A DNA stretch of 14,101 nucleotides from an uncultured Bacillaceae bacterium (GCA_937995745.1 CALKIU010000018.1:1-14101), one strand, 5' to 3'. Counted from the first letter of the stretch, positions 7,239 through 14,025 are shown. Notes: generated by a model not told the origin, from the sequence alone. Numbers and translations are program-made.

Positions 7239-8489
7239 TTAGCCCCTGATCTGGCCTTCGCCGTAAATATAAAATTTGCTGGATGTTAAAGCTTTCAGCC
7301 CCATCGGTCCTCTCGCATGAAGTTTTTGCGTGCTGATGCCGATTTCCGCGCCGTACCCGTATTCAAACCCGTCCGTAAACCGGGTCGATGCGTTAAGGTA
7401 AACAGCGGCGGCATCCACATTCAACAAGAATTTTTCCGCGTTTGTTTTATCTTCCGTGATGATCGCTTCCGAATGCTGCGTTCCGTATTTATTGATATGG
7501 TCAATCGCTTCATCCACATTGGCCACTGTTTTCACGGCCACTTTCAACGCCAAGTATTCCGTGTACCAATCTTCTTCGGTCGCTTCTTTCGCTTCCGGGA
7601 ATATAGCGCGCACTTTTTCGTCTCCATAAATTTCCACATTGTGGTCAGCAAGTGCTTTTAATAAAGCGGCGCCGTGTTTTTCCAGCCATTTTTCATGGAT
7701 AAGCAAGGTTTCAACGGCATTGCATACAGAAGGACGCTGCGTCTTGCCGTTGATGACCACTTTTTCCGCCATCTCCGGATTGGCCGTTTCATCGACAAAC
7801 ATATGGCAGTTTCCTGCCCCGGTCTCCAATACGGGAACTGTCGATTCGCGGACGACAAGGTCAATCAGTTTTTGTCCGCCCCGCGGAATCAGAACATCGA
7901 GGTATTCATTGAGACGGAACAGTTCTTGGGCCGTTTCGCGTCTTGTGTCTTCGATCAATTGCACGGCATCCAGAGGCACGGCCGTCCCCTCAAGGGCCCT
8001 GTGAATAACGTTCACCAAAGCGACATTTGAATAAATAGCCGAGGAGCTGCCTCTGAGAATGACGGCATTGCCCGTTTTCAGGCAAAGCGCGGCGGCGTCC
8101 ACAGTCACGTTCGGCCTCGCTTCATAAATCATGCCGATGACGCCGAGAGGCACCCTTTTCTTCTCAATGAGGAGCCCGTTTTCTTTGCGGATGGACTCGA
8201 GAGTTTCCCCGATCGGATCTTCCAGTTTGATGATCTGTTCAATTCCGGCCGCCATATCTTCGATGCGCTTTTCATTGAGCATGATTCTGTCAAGAATGGC
8301 ATCGGAAAGCCCGTTTTTCTTTCCGGCTTCCAAATCTTTCTTGTTTTCTTCCATAATATACTGTTTTTCTTTCAGCAGCTGATCGGCGATGCTTTGCAGA
8401 GCTTTGTTTTTCTCTTCCGTTGTCAATTTAACCAAAACACGGCTGGCGGCTTTGGCCTTTTGCCCTTTGACTCTTACTTCACTCATCAT
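7239..8489 (-). CDS. proA: Gamma-glutamyl phosphate reductase
   Basis: ProA reduces gamma-glutamyl phosphate to glutamate-5-semialdehyde with NADPH, the second step from glutamate to proline. It has the aldehyde-dehydrogenase fold. Recognisable blocks are RVPLGVIGMIYEARPNVTVD (112-131), the nucleotide-binding KTGNAVILRGSSSA, ETGAGNCHMFVD, and PSVCNAVE with the catalytic Cys256. The end carries GYGAEIGISTQKLHARGPMG. The length of 416 is normal. ATG 8489 is six bases after AGGAG (8496-8500); the ATG immediately following (8486) is an equally good start. It is the second gene of proBA, 18 bases after proB, and terminates at the hairpin beside its stop codon. Confidence 0.97.
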   Translation of the reverse strand: MMSEVRVKGQKAKAASRVLVKLTTEEKNKALQSIADQLLKEKQYIMEENKKDLEAGKKNGLSDAILDRIMLNEKRIEDMAAGIEQIIKLEDPIGETLESIRKENGLLIEKKRVPLGVIGMIYEARPNVTVDAAALCLKTGNAVILRGSSSAIYSNVALVNVIHRALEGTAVPLDAVQLIEDTRRETAQELFRLNEYLDVLIPRGGQKLIDLVVRESTVPVLETGAGNCHMFVDETANPEMAEKVVINGKTQRPSVCNAVETLLIHEKWLEKHGAALLKALADHNVEIYGDEKVRAIFPEAKEATEEDWYTEYLALKVAVKTVANVDEAIDHINKYGTQHSEAIITEDKTNAEKFLLNVDAAAVYLNASTRFTDGFEYGYGAEIGISTQKLHARGPMGLKALTSSKFYIYGEGQIRG

Positions 8490-8507
8490 CGTTCGCTCCT
8501 TTTTATT

Positions 8508-9608
8508 TTATATTCGAACCCACCGGTCGCGGTGAATCACTTCAATAGTAGAAAAAACAGGATCATCACAAATTTCCTCGCTGCGTTTTCCCATCAATCT
8601 CTTAATATCTTCGGAAGAGTAGAGAACTTCTCCTTTTCCAATCAAACCGCTTTCGCCATAAACTTCGACGACGTCCCCTTTTTCGAACACGCCGCTGATT
8701 TTGTAGATCCCGGCGGGAAGAAGACTGCTGCCGTGATTTAAAAGAGCGTCCTCCGCCCCTTTATCCACATAAATTTTTCCGGAAACGGGCGAATGCAAAT
8801 AAATCCATTGTTTCCTGCTCGTTACGGAAGGAAGCTTCTCTTTCCCTATATAAGTGCCGTCCCCTTGGCCTTCGAGAATTCTTAACAGTTTGTCCCTTCC
8901 TTTTCCTTGGCCGATAAAGACTTGCACTCCCAACGACAGCGCCGTCTTGGCGGCAATCAATTTCGATTTCATTCCGCCTGTTCCGACTTTTGAGCCGCTC
9001 CCGCCCGCTTTTTCGATCATTTCATCGGTAATTTCCTGCAAAAAATCATATCGCTTGGCTTTCGGGTTTTCACGGGGGTTGGAATCATAAAGACCGTTAA
9101 TATCCGTCAATATAATCAGCATATCGGCATGTACCAATCCGCTCACAAGAGCCGACAACATGTCGTTATCTCCAAAAGTCAACTCTTCCACCGAAACTGT
9201 ATCATTTTCGTTAATGATTGGTAACAGCCCCCGGGCCAAAAGCTCTTCAAGGGTTTGATAAGCATTGCGGTACCGTTCTTTGTCGGCAAAATCCGCCCTG
9301 GTCAGAAGAATTTGCGCCGGGAAAATATTATATTTGCTAAAGCCTTCCATATAAGATTGAATGAGGAGGCTCTGACCGACCGCTGCGGCTGCCTGTTTCC
9401 CCTTGATCGTCACCGGTCTCGACGGATAGCCCAATTTCCTGAAGCCGGCGGCGACCGCACCGGAGGAAACGAGTACCACTTCATGTCCTGCCTGTCTTAA
9501 AGCCGCCAAAGCATCAATATGGTCGTTAAATTTTTCTTCGTCGATTTCCCCCTTGGGATTGGTTAATGAACTACTGCCAATTTTGACGACAATTCGTGAT
9601 TTTTCCAC
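8508..9608 (-). CDS. proB: Glutamate 5-kinase
   Basis: ProB phosphorylates glutamate with ATP, the first and normally proline-inhibited step of proline synthesis. Residues 1 to about 255 form the amino-acid-kinase domain. It carries VVKIGSSSLT (7-16), VLVSSGAVAAG, IINENDTVS, FGDNDMLSA and KVGTGGMKSKL with its Lys residues for phosphate binding. Residues of about 275-355 form a C-terminal PUA domain (GKIYVDKGAEDALLNHGSSL, then GKGEVLYSSEDIKRLMGK). The length of 366 is typical of the two-domain enzyme. The start is GTG at 9606-9608, eight bases after GGGAGG (9617-9622). It forms an operon with proA, and the long leader upstream appears to be T-box controlled. Confidence 0.97.
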   Translation of the reverse strand: MEKSRIVVKIGSSSLTNPKGEIDEEKFNDHIDALAALRQAGHEVVLVSSGAVAAGFRKLGYPSRPVTIKGKQAAAAVGQSLLIQSYMEGFSKYNIFPAQILLTRADFADKERYRNAYQTLEELLARGLLPIINENDTVSVEELTFGDNDMLSALVSGLVHADMLIILTDINGLYDSNPRENPKAKRYDFLQEITDEMIEKAGGSGSKVGTGGMKSKLIAAKTALSLGVQVFIGQGKGRDKLLRILEGQGDGTYIGKEKLPSVTSRKQWIYLHSPVSGKIYVDKGAEDALLNHGSSLLPAGIYKISGVFEKGDVVEVYGESGLIGKGEVLYSSEDIKRLMGKRSEEICDDPVFSTIEVIHRDRWVRI

Positions 9609-9745
9609 AGCCTTTGCCTCCCTGAAAAATTGCGGACATATCTATGAAACTTTTTTTTATTTTATTGAAAAAATGCTCGCTCTTACTATAGTTTATGACA
9701 CATTCGGAAATTGAACAATGATTTGCGGGCCGGTTTCCGCCGAAT

Positions 9746-9788
9746 AAAAAAGCCCTTTCCACCCTTATCAAGCAAGGACGAAAAGAGC
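9746..9788 (-). terminator. Regulated terminator of the proBA T-box leader
   Basis: On the minus strand a 16-pair stem including five G-T pairs (9788-9773 with 9767-9752, loop CTTGA) is followed by TTTTTT (9751-9746). The left arm contains CGTCC (9780-9776), which in T-boxes pairs alternatively with the T-box sequence to form the antiterminator. Confidence 0.8.
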
Positions 9789-10003
9789 ATGGACTTCCGC
9801 GGTGCCCCCCGGCCGGATGCAAACGCATCTCTCTTCCGGTTTGCACCCGTATCGACGCGACGCTTTACAAGTGGATTACATTCCCGGCTGACGCACACTT
9901 TTGATACGGAAGTGATGCGTCCTGATCATCCTAAATGTTCAGCTGTTGGCAATCATTCTTGGAAACATCCGTTACCTGCGCGGCCGGTTCATATACAGCT
10001 AAC

Positions 10004-10019
10004 CTTATTTTAAAATAAG
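10004..10019. repeat. 16-base perfect AT-rich palindrome in the proBA leader
   Basis: CTTATTTTAAAATAAG reads identically on both strands and lies about 25-40 bases downstream of the predicted transcription start. It could be a small hairpin at the base of T-box stem I or a binding site for a dimeric regulator. Confidence 0.45.
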
Positions 10020-10048
10020 CACATCCGCTGTTAAACAGAGTTTTATAC

Positions 10049-10077
10049 ATTATCTATATCTGGAAGTAATTTGTCAA
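10049..10077 (-). promoter_or_regulatory. Sigma-A promoter of the proBA leader
   Basis: On the minus strand TTGACA (10072-10077) and GATAAT (10049-10054) are separated by exactly 17 bases. The predicted start near 10042 gives a leader of about 430 bases, consistent with a T-box plus spacer. It begins directly after the terminator-like sequence of the upstream kinase gene. Confidence 0.8.
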
Positions 10078-10088
10078 GAATATTATTG

Positions 10089-10110
10089 AAAAAAATGAGG
10101 GCCGGCGGCC
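10089..10110 (-). terminator. Probable terminator of the histidine kinase gene
   Basis: On the minus strand a short GC-rich stem, GGCC-GCC-GGCC (10110-10100), is followed four bases later by seven T (10095-10089). It lies 25 bases past the kinase stop codon and just before the proBA -35. The stem is only four pairs, so its strength is doubtful. Confidence 0.5.
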
Positions 10111-10134
10111 GTCGGGATAACGCTTCCAATACCT

Positions 10135-11442
10135 TCATCGGGACAACTGTTTTTCTTCCTTTGTTTCCTCTTCCGGTTTCTCCGGTTCTTCCGCCAAAGG
10201 AAAAGTGATTTCAAAAGTTGTCCCCGTCCCTTCTTTGCTGTGTACTTCAAGCCTTCCCTCCATCTCTTTAATGATGTGCAGGCTCACCATCAAGCCGAGA
10301 CCGGTCCCTTTTTCTTTCGTGGAATAAAAAGGCAGTCCCAGGTTTTCAATTTGCTCTTCATTCATTCCTTCCCCGTTGTCGGAAACGTAAATGATTGCTT
10401 CTTTTGCTGTCTTAATGGCGGTAACGACGATTTTTCCCGAATCGGAAATGGCTTCAATGCCGTTTTTGATTAAGTTTATTAAAAGTTGCCGGAACCGCCC
10501 CGAATGGCCGTTGATGTAAATTTCATCTTTGTAATTAAACGTTATTTCCACGTTTCTTAGATTGGCATAGGAGGTGAGAGCATTAATCGAACGCCTGATT
10601 TCGTTGATCACATTCACTTTTTGGCGGCCCTTCATGTTTGTCTCCCGGCCCAAAGACAGGTAATCATTGATGATGGAATTGGCTCTGTCCAACTCTTCCA
10701 GACAAATGGAAATATATTGCTTTTGATCTTTAGTCAAGTTATCCGAATTTGACAGCAACTGAATAAATCCTCGCACACTTGTCATCGGATTGCGGATTTC
10801 GTGGGCCACGCTGGCCGCCAGCTGCCCGACAACATTCAGTTTTTCCGTTTTTTGTATATCTTGGACCAACTGCAGCTTTTCCCGGTGCAATTCTATTAAA
10901 AACACCACCAGCCAAGTGACCACGCCGCTTTCCAAAATGAACAAGATTCCGGTGAGAATGAGCGCAGGGTTAATAGTTAAATCGAGTAAAAACAACCCTA
11001 TTAAAAGCATAAAGAAGGAAACTCCGAAAACAAAAGACGATGAGACCCAAATCTTTTTTCCTGTTTTCCAATTCGGATACGACTGAATAAATAATTGAAT
11101 TAAAGCGGTCATAATGATGAGCACGATAAAGGAGGGAACCATCCCCCATCCGCCCAAAAGAAGGCGGACTAAAAGATAGAAGAAGGTGACGGTCAAACCG
11201 GCCATGTTCCCCCCGTACATGTAAGCGAAATAAACGGGGATCATGCGCAAATCAAGAATGACGCCTTCATCAATTTTAATGGCAAAGATTTGCACAAGGC
11301 CGGTCGTAATCATCAAAATAAGCGTAAAAATCAATTTTCTTTTGTTCTTGTTTGCTTGATCATTAAAAAGTGCTATATAAAGCACCATGGGAAATAAAAC
11401 CATCAGTGCCTGCAGCAAAATATGCTCTATATTAACATGCAT
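10135..11442 (-). CDS. KinB-like membrane sensor histidine kinase
   Basis: This is a membrane histidine kinase of the KinB type, which in B. subtilis phosphorylates Spo0F to start the sporulation phosphorelay. The first 185 or so residues hold about six hydrophobic segments of the 5TM/LytS-like sensor class, with LDLRMIPVYFAYMYGGNMAG at 64-83 as the hallmark. The kinase core follows: the H-box ASVAHEIRNP with His214, the N-box Asn327 (LINLIKNGIEA), DNGEGM (355-360) and GTGLGL (379-384). The C-terminus is a short Glu/Lys-rich tail (418-435). No response regulator and no kapB lie next to it, which fits an orphan phosphorelay kinase. ATG 11440-11442 has only a weak AGGAC site upstream. The signal it senses is unknown; assignment to sporulation is by family resemblance. 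Confidence 0.88.
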   Translation of the reverse strand: MHVNIEHILLQALMVLFPMVLYIALFNDQANKNKRKLIFTLILMITTGLVQIFAIKIDEGVILDLRMIPVYFAYMYGGNMAGLTVTFFYLLVRLLLGGWGMVPSFIVLIIMTALIQLFIQSYPNWKTGKKIWVSSSFVFGVSFFMLLIGLFLLDLTINPALILTGILFILESGVVTWLVVFLIELHREKLQLVQDIQKTEKLNVVGQLAASVAHEIRNPMTSVRGFIQLLSNSDNLTKDQKQYISICLEELDRANSIINDYLSLGRETNMKGRQKVNVINEIRRSINALTSYANLRNVEITFNYKDEIYINGHSGRFRQLLINLIKNGIEAISDSGKIVVTAIKTAKEAIIYVSDNGEGMNEEQIENLGLPFYSTKEKGTGLGLMVSLHIIKEMEGRLEVHSKEGTGTTFEITFPLAEEPEKPEEETKEEKQLSR

Positions 11443-11535
11443 TCGTCCTGTACCCTCAATCTTCCGAATCTTAATATTCCCAATCAGCGTAAAGAATGGA
11501 ATATTTCGACTTTTGAGTCAAAACCCTTATACATA

Positions 11536-11564
11536 ATCTTACCTTTTTTTTCACGGTTTCACAA
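11536..11564 (-). promoter_or_regulatory. Weak candidate promoter for the histidine kinase gene
   Basis: On the minus strand TTGTGA (11559-11564) is followed after 17 bases by TAAGAT (11536-11541). Each element matches four of six consensus bases. An AGTCGAA at 11511-11505, one base from the Spo0A box TGTCGAA, lies in the resulting leader. The rest of the 221-base divergent gap is AT-rich without other clear signals. Confidence 0.3.
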
Positions 11565-11663
11565 TATTTTAAAAGTCCTCATAAGAAAGACTATTTTTAT
11601 TGTATAAGATTTTGATATATTTAAATTACGGTTTATTTTTGAGATTTAAAGGAGGCAGATATT

Positions 11664-12338
11664 TTGACAGCTTCTGGGAATATTATACGGGGCAGGCTGA
11701 AAGACCTATTGAAAAAAGGAGAGCCGGCCGGATTCCGGAAAATAAGAAAAAACAGCTATTTGCGAAGATTGATGATGGCGGTTCTGTTCATCATCTTTGT
11801 TCTCTTTCCGGCGAAAGCGTTTGCTTCCGGACAGGACGAATTACAACTGAATGAAACATATACAGCTGAACTCGTTGAGTGCATAGACGGAGATTCGGCC
11901 CAATTTAAAATAGGAGAAAATGTCTATAAAACGCGCTTCCTGTACATAGAAACCCCCGACAGCACGTTTAGAAAAGAGCCCATGGGGGAAGAAGCCGCTG
12001 AATTCGCATGCACAAAACTGCAAAAAGGGAAAGAGATTCTTTTGGAAACAGACGGAGACAAGCTTTTTGACGACCGTGGCCGCCTGCTGGCATGGGTATG
12101 GGTGGACGGAAAACTACTGCAGGAAGAACTGGCCGGGGCTGGTTTCGTAAGAGTGCTTCTTGATTACGGGGATTACAAATATGAGGAACAGGTTCACAAA
12201 GCGTTGCAAGAAGCGAAAAAAGAGAAACTTGGCCTGTACGGCGAACTGAACAAAGGCGCGATTAAACTCCTCATTTTCACGGCATCCGTCTTCGTCATTG
12301 CCATTCTCGGCGTATTCGTTTCCAAGCGGTTCAAATAA
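11664..12338 (+). CDS. Membrane-anchored staphylococcal-type nuclease (TNase fold)
   Basis: This is a predicted extracytoplasmic nuclease of the thermonuclease family. Residues 1-34 are a basic lead-in. Residues of about 36-54 form a hydrophobic signal sequence ending AFA-SG, a plausible signal-peptidase site. The SNase domain spans about 64-194, and a second membrane helix at about 200-218 ends in a KRFK tail. This suggests a C-terminally anchored enzyme facing outward. Catalytic counterparts visible are DGD (75-77), Arg91 and Arg140 (of DRGR). The family loop D-T-P-E appears here as E-T-P-D (96-99), swapping the two acidic side chains. TTG 11664 is eight bases after AAAGGAGG, much better than the internal ATG at residue 37. 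No partner gene is adjacent. Nutrient DNA use or DNA processing is inferred. Confidence 0.88.
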   Translation: MTASGNIIRGRLKDLLKKGEPAGFRKIRKNSYLRRLMMAVLFIIFVLFPAKAFASGQDELQLNETYTAELVECIDGDSAQFKIGENVYKTRFLYIETPDSTFRKEPMGEEAAEFACTKLQKGKEILLETDGDKLFDDRGRLLAWVWVDGKLLQEELAGAGFVRVLLDYGDYKYEEQVHKALQEAKKEKLGLYGELNKGAIKLLIFTASVFVIAILGVFVSKRFK

Positions 12339-12348
12339 AGACGGGAAG

Positions 12349-12387
12349 GGCAGGGCTCATTGACGGGCCCTGCCTCTGTCTGTTTTT
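12349..12387 (+). terminator. Rho-independent terminator of the nuclease gene
   Basis: GGCAGGGCTC (12349-12358) pairs with GGGCCCTGCC (12365-12374) around ATTGAC, with one G-T pair. TTTTT follows at 12383-12387 after a short TCTGTCTG. The T-run overlaps the stop codon of the convergent flavoprotein gene. On the minus strand only a weak T-run follows. Confidence 0.8.
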
Positions 12388-13531
12388 ATCTGCTTGCCGC
12401 TCGGGCAGCCAGATTTTTCAGAACGACATCATCCATCGGCGGATTATGAAGACCGGCCCTGACATCGCGGTAATATCTTTGCAGCGGGCATTTCATGGAC
12501 AAACTTCCGGCACCGACCACCCTCATGGCAATATCGACAATTTTTACAGAAGCGTTGACAACACTTGTTTTCGCAGCCGCCAGTTCCGGACCCAACTCCT
12601 TCCGTCCTTCCTTGCCGGAAGCATCCCACAGTTTCGCGACGGAATGGAGGAAATGCTTGGATTGCATGTAGAGCAATTCCATTTGCCCGATCTTTCTTTG
12701 CACTTCCGGGAGTTGAATAATGGTCCCTTCTATGCTGTTCGGCGCATACTGTTTGGCAAACTCCACCGCGTAGCTTTTTGCCGCAGAAGCAATTCCCAAA
12801 TAACATGCGGGCACATGAAGAAGGCCTCCGTTCGGGGCTTTTTTCCCGGGCACAAACTTTTCCACCAATGCCTCTTCGCCCAAGCGGACATTTTCAAGGA
12901 CAAGGTCATGGCTGCCGGTTCCGCGCATCGCAATGCTGTCCCATGTCTCTTCGACCATAACCCCGCTTGTCATCCGCGGAATTAAGAAATTCCCTATTTC
13001 TCCCGTTTCGTCAATGGAGGCGCTGACAATAAAATAATCCAACATGGGAGCCAATGTCGTAAAAATTTTCCGTCCGTTGATGAGCCAGCCTCCGGATTCT
13101 CTTTTTGCGGTCGTTACCGGCCGGCCTCCTCTTGTCGGGCTGCCCGTTTCCCGTTCACTGGCGGCATTATTGAGCAGCGCCCCCGAATGTATTTCATTCG
13201 CTATTCTTTCCATCATCCCGGCGGGCCAAGTTCTTTTTTCGAAGATTTGATACACCACGCACATGTGCCAACCAACGGACAAAGCGGTCGAACCGTCGCC
13301 TGAAGCCATAATCTCTTGTAGACGTACAAATTCGTACAGTGATATCTCTTTTCCGCCGAAATCTTTCGGAATCATCAATGTTGTATATCCGGAATCGACC
13401 AACTCCCTGATGTTGTCATATGGAAACGCCCCTTTTTCATCAACTTCTTGTGCCCTTTTATAAAAGCGGGAGGCAAAATGTTCCATCAACTCCAACCGTT
13501 CTTCCATTGAACCGGCTTCCAAAAAATTCAT
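12386..13531 (-). CDS. Acyl-CoA-dehydrogenase-fold flavoprotein (YdbM/DszC-like)
   Basis: This is a 381-residue flavin protein of the acyl-CoA dehydrogenase superfamily. The N-terminal helical domain covers about 1-115. The flavin-contacting beta-domain has ASERETGSPTRGGR (125-136), GGWLINGRKIFTT (147-159) and AMRGTGSHDLVLENV (201-215). A C-terminal helical bundle follows. The usual catalytic Glu region of true dehydrogenases is absent. The end instead reads CPLQRYYRDVRAGLHNPP (348-365), as in flavin-dependent monooxygenases related to DszC and SfnB, so oxygenation of a sulfur or nitrogen compound is at least as likely as acyl-CoA oxidation. B. subtilis YdbM is the nearest named relative I recall. 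ATG 13529-13531 lies nine bases after GGGG (13541-13544). The ATG at 13540 touches that site, and the longer frame to 13711 lacks a ribosome-binding site. Confidence 0.85.
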   Translation of the reverse strand: MNFLEAGSMEERLELMEHFASRFYKRAQEVDEKGAFPYDNIRELVDSGYTTLMIPKDFGGKEISLYEFVRLQEIMASGDGSTALSVGWHMCVVYQIFEKRTWPAGMMERIANEIHSGALLNNAASERETGSPTRGGRPVTTAKRESGGWLINGRKIFTTLAPMLDYFIVSASIDETGEIGNFLIPRMTSGVMVEETWDSIAMRGTGSHDLVLENVRLGEEALVEKFVPGKKAPNGGLLHVPACYLGIASAAKSYAVEFAKQYAPNSIEGTIIQLPEVQRKIGQMELLYMQSKHFLHSVAKLWDASGKEGRKELGPELAAAKTSVVNASVKIVDIAMRVVGAGSLSMKCPLQRYYRDVRAGLHNPPMDDVVLKNLAARAASR

Positions 13532-13624
13532 TACCTTCATCCCCTTTAAAAAGCCTCTTCTTTTACTTCGTACACTTTCCAAGTGACAACAAACGGATTG
13601 CCTGACAATAAAAATTTTCAAGCG

Positions 13625-13695
13625 GGACAACTTGCCGCAGACCGCGGCGCCGTTTCGGAAGTCCGAAAAATAACCAATTTTTTGGCAACTTGTCC
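13625..13695 (-). ncRNA. Structured 5' leader of the flavoprotein gene, unassigned RNA element
   Basis: On the minus strand GGACAAGTTGCC (13695-13684) and GGCAAGTTGTCC (13636-13625) pair at 11 of 12 positions, enclosing 47 bases. Inside lie an AAAAAT/ATTTTT helix around TGGTT, a TTTCGG/CCGAAA hairpin (13668-13653), which competes for the same T residues, and a short CCGC/GCGG helix. The element ends about 95 bases before the gene. I cannot match it to a known riboswitch (not SAM, TPP, FMN or lysine by their core sequences). The remaining 13532-13624 shows no other clear element; the region may instead be a DNA operator. Confidence 0.45.
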
Positions 13696-13764
13696 AGTCA
13701 CAATCGCGCAATTTCTCATAAGAATATATTAAAACAAATCCTCTTAAAAAACTTCATAAAGAAG

Positions 13765-13842
13765 GTGATAGCAGCCGTTCACTTGCAAAATCCAAAGGAA
13801 GTTCCGCGTAAAAATGTTGTCGTTGTTGGGTCTGTGGATTAA
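13765..13842 (+). CDS. Possible 20- to 25-codon small protein or gene fragment
   Basis: A plus-strand frame begins at GTG 13765 or TTG 13783, reads through NPKEVPRKNVVVVGSVD, and stops at TAA 13840-13842. AAGAAGG (13759-13765) is a possible ribosome-binding site, correctly spaced for neither start. A strong terminator follows 49 bases later, which supports a short transcription unit. The ending resembles the first beta strand of Rossmann-like or ribokinase-like proteins, so it may be the stump of a truncated gene. I do not recognise it as a known small protein. Confidence 0.3.
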   Translation: MIAAVHLQNPKEVPRKNVVVVGSVD

Positions 13843-13890
13843 GCAAATTTTAACAATAACTTCGCCGCTTCACCGGTTTGCTTCACCTCG

Positions 13891-13912
13891 GCGCCTGAAC
13901 AGGCGCTTTTTT
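13891..13912 (+). terminator. Rho-independent terminator
   Basis: GCGCCT (13891-13896) pairs with AGGCGC (13901-13906) around GAAC and is followed by six T (13907-13912). It points along the plus strand, but the only upstream plus-strand candidate is the tiny frame at 13765-13842. Confidence 0.75.
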
Positions 13913-13923
13913 GTTGGTTAACA

Positions 13924-13937
13924 CTCGGTACCACTCA
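13924..13937 (-). promoter_or_regulatory. T-box-core look-alike, possibly a leader remnant
   Basis: The minus-strand TGAGTGGTACCGAG matches 11 of 14 T-box consensus positions, including an intact UGGUACC. It sits on a KpnI-type palindrome, no CGTCC element or T-tailed terminator follows on the minus strand, and no stem I is evident. An 8-bp inverted repeat, GAAGCCGC/GCGGCTTC (13966-13973 with 13989-13996), lies upstream. It may be chance or a decayed riboswitch. Confidence 0.25.
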
Positions 13938-14025
13938 CGGGTGTCCATGTTATGTCGGCGCACGGAAGCCGCCGGTTCCTTTATTTTGCGGCTTCAAAAA
14001 GTATTTTGAACAACCGAAAATGAAC

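Larger units (their letters stand above)
9746..10042 (-). promoter_or_regulatory. T-box-like riboswitch leader of proBA (tRNA-sensing, probably tRNA-Pro)
   Basis: Between the promoter and proB lies a folded leader. Its core CGGGGGGCACCGCG (9798-9811) matches 12 of 14 positions of the T-box consensus AGGGUGGNACCGCG. It is followed by a CGTCCTT element and an intrinsic terminator, the usual T-box order. Upstream are two strong helices. One is 9921-9910 with 9900-9890, carrying one bulged C and a loop that includes CCG. The other is a 10-bp stem, 9848-9839 with 9824-9815, in the stem III position. A longer helix (10002-9994 with 9946-9937) may belong to stem I. T-box control of proBA by uncharged tRNA-Pro is established in B. 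subtilis. The specifier codon could not be placed, and the U of the tRNA-pairing UGGN is a G here. Between the terminator and proB, 9623-9745 shows nothing clear. Confidence 0.75.

Noticed and set aside
9571..10013. Frames of 70-100 residues on both strands across the proBA leader
   Set aside because: They cover the T-box core, helices and terminator; the open frames come from structured GC-rich RNA sequence rather than protein.
11505..11511. Spo0A box near the kinase gene
   Set aside because: It is a single site with one mismatch in a seven-base motif, too common by chance to list as a regulatory site by itself.
13532..13711. Sixty-residue N-terminal extension of the flavoprotein, starting at TTG 13711
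   Set aside because: There is no ribosome-binding site, the translation is Cys-rich and unlike the family, and the segment overlaps the inverted-repeat leader. The normal length of 381 is reached from 13531.
13866..13890. Two copies of CTTCACC taken as a possible repeat array
   Set aside because: There are only two short copies, with no further units or regular spacing.
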